Of a DNA stretch of 64,000 nucleotides, positions 40,750 to 48,237 are shown piece by piece. The translations under genes and the position numbers were made by a program. The stretch is from VRUE01 sp963697805. GTDB lineage: Bacteria > Actinomycetota > Thermoleophilia > Solirubrobacterales > 70-9. A model generated the notes under the pieces. That model worked only from the letters and a program-made list of their open reading frames with translations, was not told the DNA's origin and searched no databases. Numbering within the stretch: the first letter of the stretch is position 1; each line of letters opens with the position of its first letter. Where the stretch lies: NCBI GenBank assembly GCA_963697805.1, contig CAVOPB010000003.1, positions 310,001 to 374,000 on the forward strand, read 5' to 3'.

Positions 40750-40768
40750 CGGGGTCACGATAGCGACC

Positions 40769-42553
40769 GTGTTGCTTGCGGCGCCGGGGACCGGACAGGG
40801 CGCTCAACGCGATGTATCGCTTCCTGCCCGGTCCCCGGCGCCTCACGTAGTGCTCGCGTTCGTGCCCCGTGGGACCACCCCTCAGCGGCTGGCGAGGGCC
40901 GGTTTCTCGCCGGGGCTGATGAGCGCCGGGCTCGGGAGCGTCCCGGCGGGGCAGACGTATCTGGACATCGGTCAGGGAAACCGGGTCTTCGACTCGCTGT
41001 ACGACCGCGACCTGCCGCCGTTGTGCCGATCCTTCGACGAAGTTGAAGAACGCGCAGCTTCCGCGCCGGCGGAAATCGAGCCGGCTCTTCTAATTACTGC
41101 TCTCGAAGGAAAGGGGGCCGCGGACTTCTTTGTGAACAGCGCGTCGTCGTGTGCGTTCGGGCTCACCAATCACACCGGCCGAACCTCGGCCGCCGAGGGG
41201 GTCTTCGAAATCAGCGATCTGTCCCTGGCCCGCGCTGCGGCCCTGCGAGATCGGGCCAAGCTCGTAATCGCGATTGAGCGGCCGCCGCCGGCGAAGGACC
41301 GGGCTCTCGCGATCGGGATCGCAGGCTCGGGGTTCGACGGAAACCTGACCTCCGACAGCACCCGCCTCGATGGCTACGTCCTCTCGACCGACGTCGCGCC
41401 GACGATTCTCGATTTCTTCGGCATCCCTATCCCGGACGAAATGTCGGGGCAACCGATCCGCTCGGTGGGTGCGGTCGATCCCGCCGCGGTCGAATCGCTC
41501 GGCGACCGGATGGCGGTCATCTCTGAACGCCGCGGCCCGGTGATCGGGCTGGCGTTACTGGTTTGGCTTCTCCCGCTCGCGATCGTCGCGGCGCTCGCGC
41601 GCGGGGGAGGGGCCGCCCGCGAAGCCGTCAGGGTCGTCGGCCTCAGCGTCGTCTATCTGCCGCTCGTCCTTCTGATCGGAGCTGCGGTCGAGCCGAGCAA
41701 GGGCGTCGAAATGGCCCTGACGATCGTCCTCTCGCCGCTGCTGGCCTGGATCACGCTGCGTCTCGTCGGCGGCTACCGGGCGCTCGCGGTGGCCAGCGCC
41801 GCGACCGTGCTCGCCACGGCGATCGACGTCATTGCCGGCTCCCCCCTCACGGCGCTCTCGCTGCTCGGTCCCAACCCGGGCCTGGGGGTTCGCTTCTACG
41901 GGATCGGCAACGAGCTCGAGGCGCTGCTCGCGGTCCTGGTCATCGCCGGCACCGGCGCGGCGCTGGCCGGCTTCGTCCCGCAACTTGCTCGGTCCCGCGC
42001 GGCCGCCTGCTTCCTGGTCGTCGGGCTGGTCCTCGCGTTCGTCTTCGCCGTCGGCCGTTTCGGCGCTGACGTCGGGGCCGCGATCGTCCTGCCGTTCGGC
42101 GCCGCGGTGGCGGCCACGGCGATCGGCGCCCGGGGCCTGCGATCGGGGCTCCTCATCGTCGTCGTCCCGATCGCGGCCGTCGCCCTGCTCGCCCTGATCG
42201 ACCTCGCCTCCGGTGCGAACTCCCACCTGACCCGCTCAGTGCTTGACGCGGGCGGGTTCGACCAGGTCGCCGAGGTCGCCCAGCGCCGGCTCGAGCTCTC
42301 CGCGCACAGCTTCGCGCGGCCGATCGTGTACCTGTTCATGCCCCTCGTGATCGCGGCGGCGGCACTGGCTTACGTCGGGCGCGATCGGATCGCCGGATGG
42401 CTGCGCGGGGTTCCCGCCGTGCGAGCCGGGATGCTCGGTGCCCTCGCCGCGGTCGTGATCGGGGCCGTGGCCAATGACTCGGGCGCCCTGGTGATCGAGA
42501 TCGGGGCCGCCTACCTGCTGGTGTTCACAGGCTTCGCCTGGGCCGAGAACTGA
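40769..42553 (+). CDS. Large membrane protein with alkaline-phosphatase-like region
   Basis: About 594 residues from GTG 40769; the start is uncertain. Residues 20-265 lie outside the membrane and end in a STDVAPTILDFFGIPIPDEMSGQPI block, which matches the end of alkaline-phosphatase-superfamily domains, though the metal-binding Asp/Ser set is not obvious. Residues 280-590 contain about ten hydrophobic helices. A similar two-part layout occurs in actinobacterial envelope proteins of unknown role. The gene is divergent from chdC and 22 bp upstream of the FG-GAP protein. Confidence 0.7.
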   Translation: MLLAAPGTGQGAQRDVSLPARSPAPHVVLAFVPRGTTPQRLARAGFSPGLMSAGLGSVPAGQTYLDIGQGNRVFDSLYDRDLPPLCRSFDEVEERAASAPAEIEPALLITALEGKGAADFFVNSASSCAFGLTNHTGRTSAAEGVFEISDLSLARAAALRDRAKLVIAIERPPPAKDRALAIGIAGSGFDGNLTSDSTRLDGYVLSTDVAPTILDFFGIPIPDEMSGQPIRSVGAVDPAAVESLGDRMAVISERRGPVIGLALLVWLLPLAIVAALARGGGAAREAVRVVGLSVVYLPLVLLIGAAVEPSKGVEMALTIVLSPLLAWITLRLVGGYRALAVASAATVLATAIDVIAGSPLTALSLLGPNPGLGVRFYGIGNELEALLAVLVIAGTGAALAGFVPQLARSRAAACFLVVGLVLAFVFAVGRFGADVGAAIVLPFGAAVAATAIGARGLRSGLLIVVVPIAAVALLALIDLASGANSHLTRSVLDAGGFDQVAEVAQRRLELSAHSFARPIVYLFMPLVIAAAALAYVGRDRIAGWLRGVPAVRAGMLGALAAVVIGAVANDSGALVIEIGAAYLLVFTGFAWAEN

Positions 42554-42574
42554 CTAAGGCACCCGTCCACCCTC

Positions 42575-44749
42575 TTGCCCCGCCCCTGGCCCTTTGAGAG
42601 GCTCGCGCCGTCAGCCAAGGAGCGCCCGGTCAGTCTCGTCCCAGCAACAAGCCGATGGGCCTCAGCGATCGCCGGAGCGGCGATCCTCCTCGTGCCCGGG
42701 GTCGCTCAGGCGTCGTTCTCCGCCGCACCCGGTTCCCCGGTGCCGGTGGGCGACGGGCCGGCATCGGTGGCGATAGGGGACATCAACGACGATGGCAATC
42801 GCGATCTCGCAGTGGCAAATCGCGTTAGCGACGACGTTTCGGTGCTCCTCGGGAATGGCGCCGGCGGATTCAGCACCGCACCCGGTACGCCGGTGCCGAC
42901 TGGGGGGCTGGAGCCACGGTCGGTTGCGATCGGCAACCTCGACGGTGACACCAGGCCCGACCTCGCGATCTCCAACTTCGAATCGAGCGACGTCTCGATC
43001 CTGCTCGGGAAGGACGCCGGGGGGTTCAGTCCGGCACCGGGCTCGCCGATGCTCACCGGGGGAGCGAATGCGAATGCGGTTGCGATCGCCAACCTGAACG
43101 GCGACGCGTATCCCGACCTGGTTATTCCCAACCCGGGCTCGGGAGACGTCTCAATCCTGCTCGGCGACGGCGCGGGCGGGTTCACCCTGGCGGCGGGCTC
43201 GCCCGTGTCGACCACGTTCTCTTTCCCGATCGCGGTTGCGATCGGGAACCTGGACAGTGACGCCAGCCGCGACATTGCGGTCGTACATGGCATCGACAAT
43301 CATGTTGTCCGCCTGTTGAACGACGGGTCGGGGGGGTTCACTCTCGCCGCGCCGGCGATCCCCACTGGGGGTAGCAATCCGACCTCGGTGCAGGCGGCGG
43401 ACCTGAACGGGGACGCGAACGCCGATCTCGTGGTCACCAACGGGTCCTCGGGGGACGTCTCGGTTCTGCTCGGCGACGGCCTGGGGGGCTTCAGTCCATC
43501 GCCGGGCTCTCCGTTTATCGTCGGAACTGATCCCAGTTCGGTCGCGATCGCGGACCTGAACGGCGACTCGACCCTTGACCTGGCGGTCCTCAACACCATC
43601 TCGGGCACGGTCTCCCTCCTGATCGGGGACGGTAGCGGGGCATTCGGTGGCACCCTTCCGCCGGTGTCGGCCGGTGGCCTGTTCCCATTCCAGGTCGCGG
43701 CGGGGGACCTTGATGGCGATGGAAACCCCGACCTCGCCGTCGCCGTCCTGGAAGACGACCGGGTCGCGGTCCTGCTCAACCAACCGACTGTCGAAGTCGA
43801 CCCCGGTGTCGCCTCGTTCGGGGAGCAGCCGCAGGGGGTTTACGGGCCGCCCCATACGATCACGGCCAAGAACACCGACCCAATTGCCGACCTCGTGATC
43901 AGCGACGTCCGCACCACCGGGCTCGACCCGGACGACTTCCTGATCAGCGGCGACGAATGCGAGGGGGAAACCCTCGCTCCGGGAGAGAGTTGCGACGTCA
44001 GGGTCCGGTTCGGGCCGACAGCGACCGAAACGCGCGAGGCCTTCCTGCGGTTCACCGACAACGGCGCGGACTCTCCCCAGACGGCTCTGCTCGACGGGTT
44101 CGGCGGATCGCTTCCCGAGGGCCCGACGGGGTCGACTGGTCCCACGGGTGCGACGGGGACGACCGGGACGACCGGCCCGACCGGGCCGACGGGGGAGACC
44201 GGGACGAGCGGGTCAACCGGCCCAACCGGTCTAACGGGGACGACCGGACCGACGGGGCCAACGGGGACGAGCGGTCCAACGGGGACGACCGGGCCCACCG
44301 GCACGACCGGTCCGACCGGTCCGACCGGGCCCGTCGGCTCGACCGGCCCGACCGGGAAAACCGGCTCAACGGGTCCCACGGGCCCGTCCGGCTCGGATGG
44401 GTCGGACGGGGGCAACGGCCCGCCCGGGACACAGGGTCCGATCGGCCTTGCGGGGCCCCAGGGAGCCCCGGGCCGTGACGCGACCGTCACCTGCAAGGTC
44501 AAGGGCAAGAAGAAGCCGAAGGTCAAGTGCACAGTGAGCTTTAGCGCCTCCTCGAGCGCGGTGAGCACGACCGTGCGTTTGTCCCGGGCGGGTCGAACTG
44601 TGGCCCGCGGCCACGCCGCCGTGCAGAACGGCCGGGCGAGGGTTCCGCTGGGGCGGACTCTTCCCCCCGGGCGATACGAACTCACCATTCGGGTCACCGA
44701 CGCAAGCGGCGCCGCGAGCACGTCCAGCCGGCCGATCCGGGTCGGCTGA
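42575..44749 (+). CDS. Secreted FG-GAP/VCBS propeller with collagen-like stalk
   Basis: A 724-residue protein. A signal peptide (AIAGAAILLVPGVAQA) precedes seven FG-GAP repeats with Ca-binding loops such as DINDDGNRD, NLDGDTRPD and DLDGDGNPD (residues 55-405). These form a beta-propeller. An ASH/choice-of-anchor-like domain follows (about 410-510), then about 45 Gly-X-Y triplets (515-625), then a C-terminal Ig-like domain (VTCKVKGKKKPKVKCTVSF...). The set suggests an extracellular matrix or adhesion fiber. The start is a TTG at 42575, with no clear alternative in frame. No sortase signal is seen. Confidence 0.82.
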   Translation: MPRPWPFERLAPSAKERPVSLVPATSRWASAIAGAAILLVPGVAQASFSAAPGSPVPVGDGPASVAIGDINDDGNRDLAVANRVSDDVSVLLGNGAGGFSTAPGTPVPTGGLEPRSVAIGNLDGDTRPDLAISNFESSDVSILLGKDAGGFSPAPGSPMLTGGANANAVAIANLNGDAYPDLVIPNPGSGDVSILLGDGAGGFTLAAGSPVSTTFSFPIAVAIGNLDSDASRDIAVVHGIDNHVVRLLNDGSGGFTLAAPAIPTGGSNPTSVQAADLNGDANADLVVTNGSSGDVSVLLGDGLGGFSPSPGSPFIVGTDPSSVAIADLNGDSTLDLAVLNTISGTVSLLIGDGSGAFGGTLPPVSAGGLFPFQVAAGDLDGDGNPDLAVAVLEDDRVAVLLNQPTVEVDPGVASFGEQPQGVYGPPHTITAKNTDPIADLVISDVRTTGLDPDDFLISGDECEGETLAPGESCDVRVRFGPTATETREAFLRFTDNGADSPQTALLDGFGGSLPEGPTGSTGPTGATGTTGTTGPTGPTGETGTSGSTGPTGLTGTTGPTGPTGTSGPTGTTGPTGTTGPTGPTGPVGSTGPTGKTGSTGPTGPSGSDGSDGGNGPPGTQGPIGLAGPQGAPGRDATVTCKVKGKKKPKVKCTVSFSASSSAVSTTVRLSRAGRTVARGHAAVQNGRARVPLGRTLPPGRYELTIRVTDASGAASTSSRPIRVG

Positions 44750-44812
44750 GCGATCCATCACATAGGAACGCTCAGGCCGAGCCGCCCTGTAGGTCGGGGC
44801 CGGTCGATCCTC

Positions 44813-44818
44813 TAGGCT
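44813..44818 (+). promoter_or_regulatory. Putative -10 box of a leaderless promoter
   Basis: TAGGCT ends 9 bp before the GTG at 44828, without a Shine-Dalgarno element between. Confidence 0.4.
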
Positions 44819-44827
44819 GTGTGACCC

Positions 44828-47155
44828 GTGCGGATAGCTCTCGTCTCGCCATATTCCTGGTCTTACCAGGGAGGCGTGAACAGGCACGTAGAGGCGCTCG
44901 CCGAGGAGTATCTAGGTCGAGGCCATCACGTTCGTGTTCTCGCTCCCGTCGACCCCCCTGGCCAGATCAGCCGGGTGCTCCATCGTGCGCCCGCCGAATC
45001 GAAGGAGCTCCCCGACTACCTGGTGCCGCTCGGCCGCACCGCGGGGTTCTCCGCCAACGGTGCCGTCTCCAACCTCGCGCCGTTCCCGGCCGGCGGCGTC
45101 CTCGCTCCACGGCGCGAGCTCCGCAAGGGTCGTTTTGACGTCATCCACATCCACGAGCCGGCGGTTCCCCTGGTCGGCTGGAACGCCGCGCTCGGGGCCG
45201 AGGTCCCGGCGGTCGGCACCTTCCACGCCTACTCGACGAAGGCGCTTCCGAATCACATCGCCACCGCACTCGGCGCGCGGCGGGTCTTCAACCGCCTCTC
45301 GGCCCGGATCGCCGTCTCCGAGGCCGCCGCCTGGACCGGCCGGCGCTGGTTCGGTGGCCGCTATGAGATCGTCCCCAACGGGGTCGACGTCGACGCCGCC
45401 CCCGGCGGCCCGAAGCCCCCGAGCGAGGAGCTTCGGGTGCTGTTCGTGGGCCGGCCCGAGGAGCGGAAGGGGCTGCCTATTCTGCTCACCGCGTTCGGCG
45501 CCCTCGCCGAACACGTGCCCTGCCGGCTGACCGTGATCGGCGCCGATCACGGCGACGTTCTCCGTTACCTTGCCGATCCGGAGACGATGAGCCACATCGA
45601 CGTCCGCGGCCGCGTCTCGGGCGACGAGCTCTGGCGACAGCTCCACGACGCCGATGTCCTCTGCGCCCCCTCGCTCGCCGGCGAGAGCTTCGGGATGGTG
45701 CTGACCGAGGCGTTCGCGGCGGGAACGCCGGCGATCGCCTCCGCCATCGCCGGCTACAGCGACGTTGTCACCGACGGGGTCGACGGTGTGCTGGTCCCAC
45801 CCGGCGACCCGCAGCGCCTCGCCGAGGAGCTCCAGCGCGCCCACCTCGAGCCCGAGCGGCTCGCGGCGATGGGACGCGCCGCGCGCGACAGCGCCCAGCG
45901 CTACGCCTGGCCCCGGGTTGCCGATCGCGTCACCCAGGTCTATGAGCGGGCGATCGAGGCCCCGGCACCGGTGACGAGAACCGAACGCACCGCCCACTGG
46001 GTCGGCCTGCGCCCCGCCGATGGCCATCCGCCGGCGCCGCCGCAGAAGCTGCCCTCGCCAGATCCGCCGCTCGCCGCCGACGGCAGCCGCGGCCGCCGCA
46101 TCGCACGCCGGGCCGGGCTCGCCGTGGCCGGCGCGCTCGGCATCGGCCTGACCGCCCTCGCGGCGCAGAAAATCGGCGTCGACAAAGTGCTCTCCAGCAT
46201 CGTCCGCTCTGACGTCAGCTGGGTGCTGATCGCATGCGCCCTGATGTCCATCTCCCTCTTCTTCCGCGCCGCCTCCTGGTACTGGATCGTCCGTGCGGCG
46301 CTGCCCAACCGCCCCGTCCGTCGCCGCGACGTGACCTCGGCGACGATGATCGGGGTGCTGATGTCGGCGACCCTCCCTGCCCGTCTCGGCGAGCCGGCGC
46401 GCGCGATGACGCTCGCCCGCAGGACCGGCCGGATGCGGGAAACCTTCCCGGTCCTGCTCGGGACCATCGTGTCGCAGACGGTGCTCAACCTCATTGCCCT
46501 GGTGATGCTCGGGGTGATCATCGTCTCGACCACTGACCTGTTCCACTCGAGCACGCAGAAGATCTTCGCCTTCAGCCTCGTCCCGCTCGGGGTGCTGCTC
46601 CTGGTCCTGCTGGCGCCGTTGCTGATGCGCCGCAACGGCAACGGCCGCTTTGCCCGTCTCAGCGCTGCCCTGCAGTCCGCCCTGGTCCAGGTGCGGGCCG
46701 GCCTCGCCGTCTTCCGCAAACCTCGCCTCGGGATTGCCGCGGCGATCGCCCAGCTTTGCGCCTGGGCAATCCAACTCACCGCCTGCTGGGCACTCTTCGC
46801 CGCCCTCGGCCTCGATCACCGGGTCGGAATCGGCGCCGCCGCGGCCGTGCTCTTCGCGGTCAACGTGACTGCCGTCGTGCCGGCGACGCCCTCCAACATC
46901 GGCGTCTTCCAGTTCGCCGTCTTCAGCGTCCTCACCACCGGCTTCAACGTCGGCACCGCCGACGCGCTCGCCTATGGCGTGATCCTGCAGGCGGTCGAGA
47001 TCGCGACCGCGGTCGCTCTCGGGCTGCCGGCCCTGGTCCGCGAGGGCATGACCTGGAGCGACCTCCGTGTCCAGGCGCTCTCGGCGGCGCCGGTGCATCT
47101 CGAGCCGAAGCCCCGCCCTCGCCACAGCAGTGAGCGCGAGGGCGTAAGGATCTAG
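44828..47155 (+). CDS. GT4 glycosyltransferase fused to UPF0104 flippase-like domain
   Basis: A 775-residue fusion. Residues 1-390 are a GT-B glycosyltransferase like PimA: VSPYSWSYQGGVNRHVEALAEE, IHIHEP, VVPNGVDV, FVGRPEERKGLPILL and the Ex7E motif in ESFGMVLTEAFAAGTPAIAS. After a Pro-rich linker (about 395-430), residues 440-730 contain 7-8 membrane helices of the UPF0104/lysylphosphatidylglycerol-synthase TM type (NRPVRRRDVTSATMIGVLMSATLPARLGEPARA and VVPATPSNIGVFQFAV). Combining a nucleotide-sugar transferase and a putative lipid flippase in one chain suggests glycolipid synthesis at the membrane. It is convergent with the AbiEi/DUF559 gene. Confidence 0.87.
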   Translation: MRIALVSPYSWSYQGGVNRHVEALAEEYLGRGHHVRVLAPVDPPGQISRVLHRAPAESKELPDYLVPLGRTAGFSANGAVSNLAPFPAGGVLAPRRELRKGRFDVIHIHEPAVPLVGWNAALGAEVPAVGTFHAYSTKALPNHIATALGARRVFNRLSARIAVSEAAAWTGRRWFGGRYEIVPNGVDVDAAPGGPKPPSEELRVLFVGRPEERKGLPILLTAFGALAEHVPCRLTVIGADHGDVLRYLADPETMSHIDVRGRVSGDELWRQLHDADVLCAPSLAGESFGMVLTEAFAAGTPAIASAIAGYSDVVTDGVDGVLVPPGDPQRLAEELQRAHLEPERLAAMGRAARDSAQRYAWPRVADRVTQVYERAIEAPAPVTRTERTAHWVGLRPADGHPPAPPQKLPSPDPPLAADGSRGRRIARRAGLAVAGALGIGLTALAAQKIGVDKVLSSIVRSDVSWVLIACALMSISLFFRAASWYWIVRAALPNRPVRRRDVTSATMIGVLMSATLPARLGEPARAMTLARRTGRMRETFPVLLGTIVSQTVLNLIALVMLGVIIVSTTDLFHSSTQKIFAFSLVPLGVLLLVLLAPLLMRRNGNGRFARLSAALQSALVQVRAGLAVFRKPRLGIAAAIAQLCAWAIQLTACWALFAALGLDHRVGIGAAAAVLFAVNVTAVVPATPSNIGVFQFAVFSVLTTGFNVGTADALAYGVILQAVEIATAVALGLPALVREGMTWSDLRVQALSAAPVHLEPKPRPRHSSEREGVRI

Positions 47156-47182
47156 CCCCTCAGCCGTGCGGTTCCTTATTCA
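47156..47182 (+). repeat. Inverted repeat flanking the AbiEi/DUF559 gene, left arm
   Basis: A 20-bp perfect core (47163-47182) with a CCCCTC extension and one bulged base. The complementary arm is at 48211-48236. It begins on the base after the stop of the glycosyltransferase gene. Confidence 0.75.
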
Positions 47183-48137
47183 TCGTGGGGGTGTCTTGGG
47201 AACCACGCCCCCGCAGCATGCGACCGATTCGCGCGACGGTACCGTCGAGGTCTTCGATGATGTCGCTCCAGGTGACCCGTGCGACCGTGTACCCGGCTGC
47301 GATGAGGATCTGATCGCGTCGTCTATCGCGCCGGAAGGCGACTGGCGTTCCGTGCGTGGCCTCGCCGTCCGTTTCGATGATCAGCCGCTCTGTTGCCCAG
47401 AGGAAGTCGGGTCGGAAGCGATGCTCCCCCACCGTGATCATTCGGTTGCACTGGGGTCGACCGAGCCCGCGCGCGAGCAGGATCGGAAGGACCCGAGCCT
47501 CGAACTTGCTCCTGACGTCGGGCGGGTCGCCGACCGCCGGACCCCATTCCTCGATGATTCGCCGCAAACTGGCGATGCCCCGCCTGCCCCTCCCGGATTT
47601 CAGCGCGAGGTCGACGTCGGATAGGTCGAGGAGCTGGTGGACGGCCGCAGCCTCGACCGCCCGTTTCAGGGAGGCCCGTCCGACGGTTCCGGCGAGGTCG
47701 ACCAGCGTCCGAGCCGGTGTGGTGCAGGGAATCCCATCGACAGCCATCACCTCACGGGCGTTTGGATATCGGCACCTTCGCGCACGGATGCCGTCGATCT
47801 TCCTGCCCGCCTCACAAGGGACGATCACGTCGACGAGGGCGGGGGATCGGTCCCAGATTCCCAACAGCGCAGCAGCCGTTCCGTGTGAGACGGTCGCGCC
47901 CTCACCGCAGGCGAGGACCGCGGCCAGAAGTCGACCACGGTTGCCGATGGAACGGTGACCGATGGCGTAGACCCCACGGTGAATCCGGTAATAGCGGCCG
48001 AGGGTTGTCCTATGACTGACAGCCTGTGGGCTCAGGCCGGCGTCACCGAGCTGACTCGATGAGACGAGGCCGTGCTGGTTCGTCGCAATCTCGCCGATCC
48101 TGTGGTCAGGACCGACGCGGTTCCTTCCTTCCGCCAT
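47160..48137 (-). CDS. AbiEi-type antitoxin HTH fused to DUF559 nuclease-like domain
   Basis: A 325-residue protein. Residues 10-75 are an AbiEi-type N-terminal HTH (IGEIATNQHGLVSSSQLGDAGLSPQAVSHR and YRIHRGVYAIGH). Residues 80-180 are the linker of AbiEi family proteins (TTPARTLVDLAG). Residues 205-310 form a DUF559/VSR-like PD-(D/E)xK nuclease domain: FEARVLPILL, FRPDFLWATERLIIETDG and YTVARVTWSDI. Such fused genes are widespread in actinobacteria and are often linked to mobile DNA or defense, but their role is not established. The last seven codons (MNKEPHG) lie in the left arm of the flanking inverted repeat. Confidence 0.8.
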   Translation of the reverse strand: MAEGRNRVGPDHRIGEIATNQHGLVSSSQLGDAGLSPQAVSHRTTLGRYYRIHRGVYAIGHRSIGNRGRLLAAVLACGEGATVSHGTAAALLGIWDRSPALVDVIVPCEAGRKIDGIRARRCRYPNAREVMAVDGIPCTTPARTLVDLAGTVGRASLKRAVEAAAVHQLLDLSDVDLALKSGRGRRGIASLRRIIEEWGPAVGDPPDVRSKFEARVLPILLARGLGRPQCNRMITVGEHRFRPDFLWATERLIIETDGEATHGTPVAFRRDRRRDQILIAAGYTVARVTWSDIIEDLDGTVARIGRMLRGRGSQDTPTMNKEPHG

Positions 48138-48210
48138 GCCGCATCAAGGCACCGCGACTTGATGATCGTCCCCCCTGCATTGGCGCGCGGTTCCTTTTGG
48201 ACCGCACATG

Positions 48211-48236
48211 TGAATAAGGAACCGCACGGCGAGGGG
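48211..48236 (-). repeat. Inverted repeat flanking the AbiEi/DUF559 gene, right arm
   Basis: TGAATAAGGAACCGCACGGC (48211-48230) is the exact complement of 47163-47182, extended by GAGGGG. It ends one base before the metH stop codon (48238-48240 complement). The core GCGGTTCCTT also occurs at 48117-48126 and 48187-48196, so a local hairpin can form at 48187-48225. Confidence 0.75.
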
Positions 48237-48237
48237 G

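Noticed and set aside
44912..47125. 737-codon open frame antisense to the GT4/UPF0104 gene
   Set aside because: GT-B motifs and membrane helices are clear on the plus strand. The antisense product is a Gly/Asp/Arg-rich sequence.
47156..48236. Autonomous transposon formed by the inverted repeats at the DUF559 gene
   Set aside because: No transposase and no target-site duplication are seen; the repeats alone are kept as a finding rather than called a mobile element.
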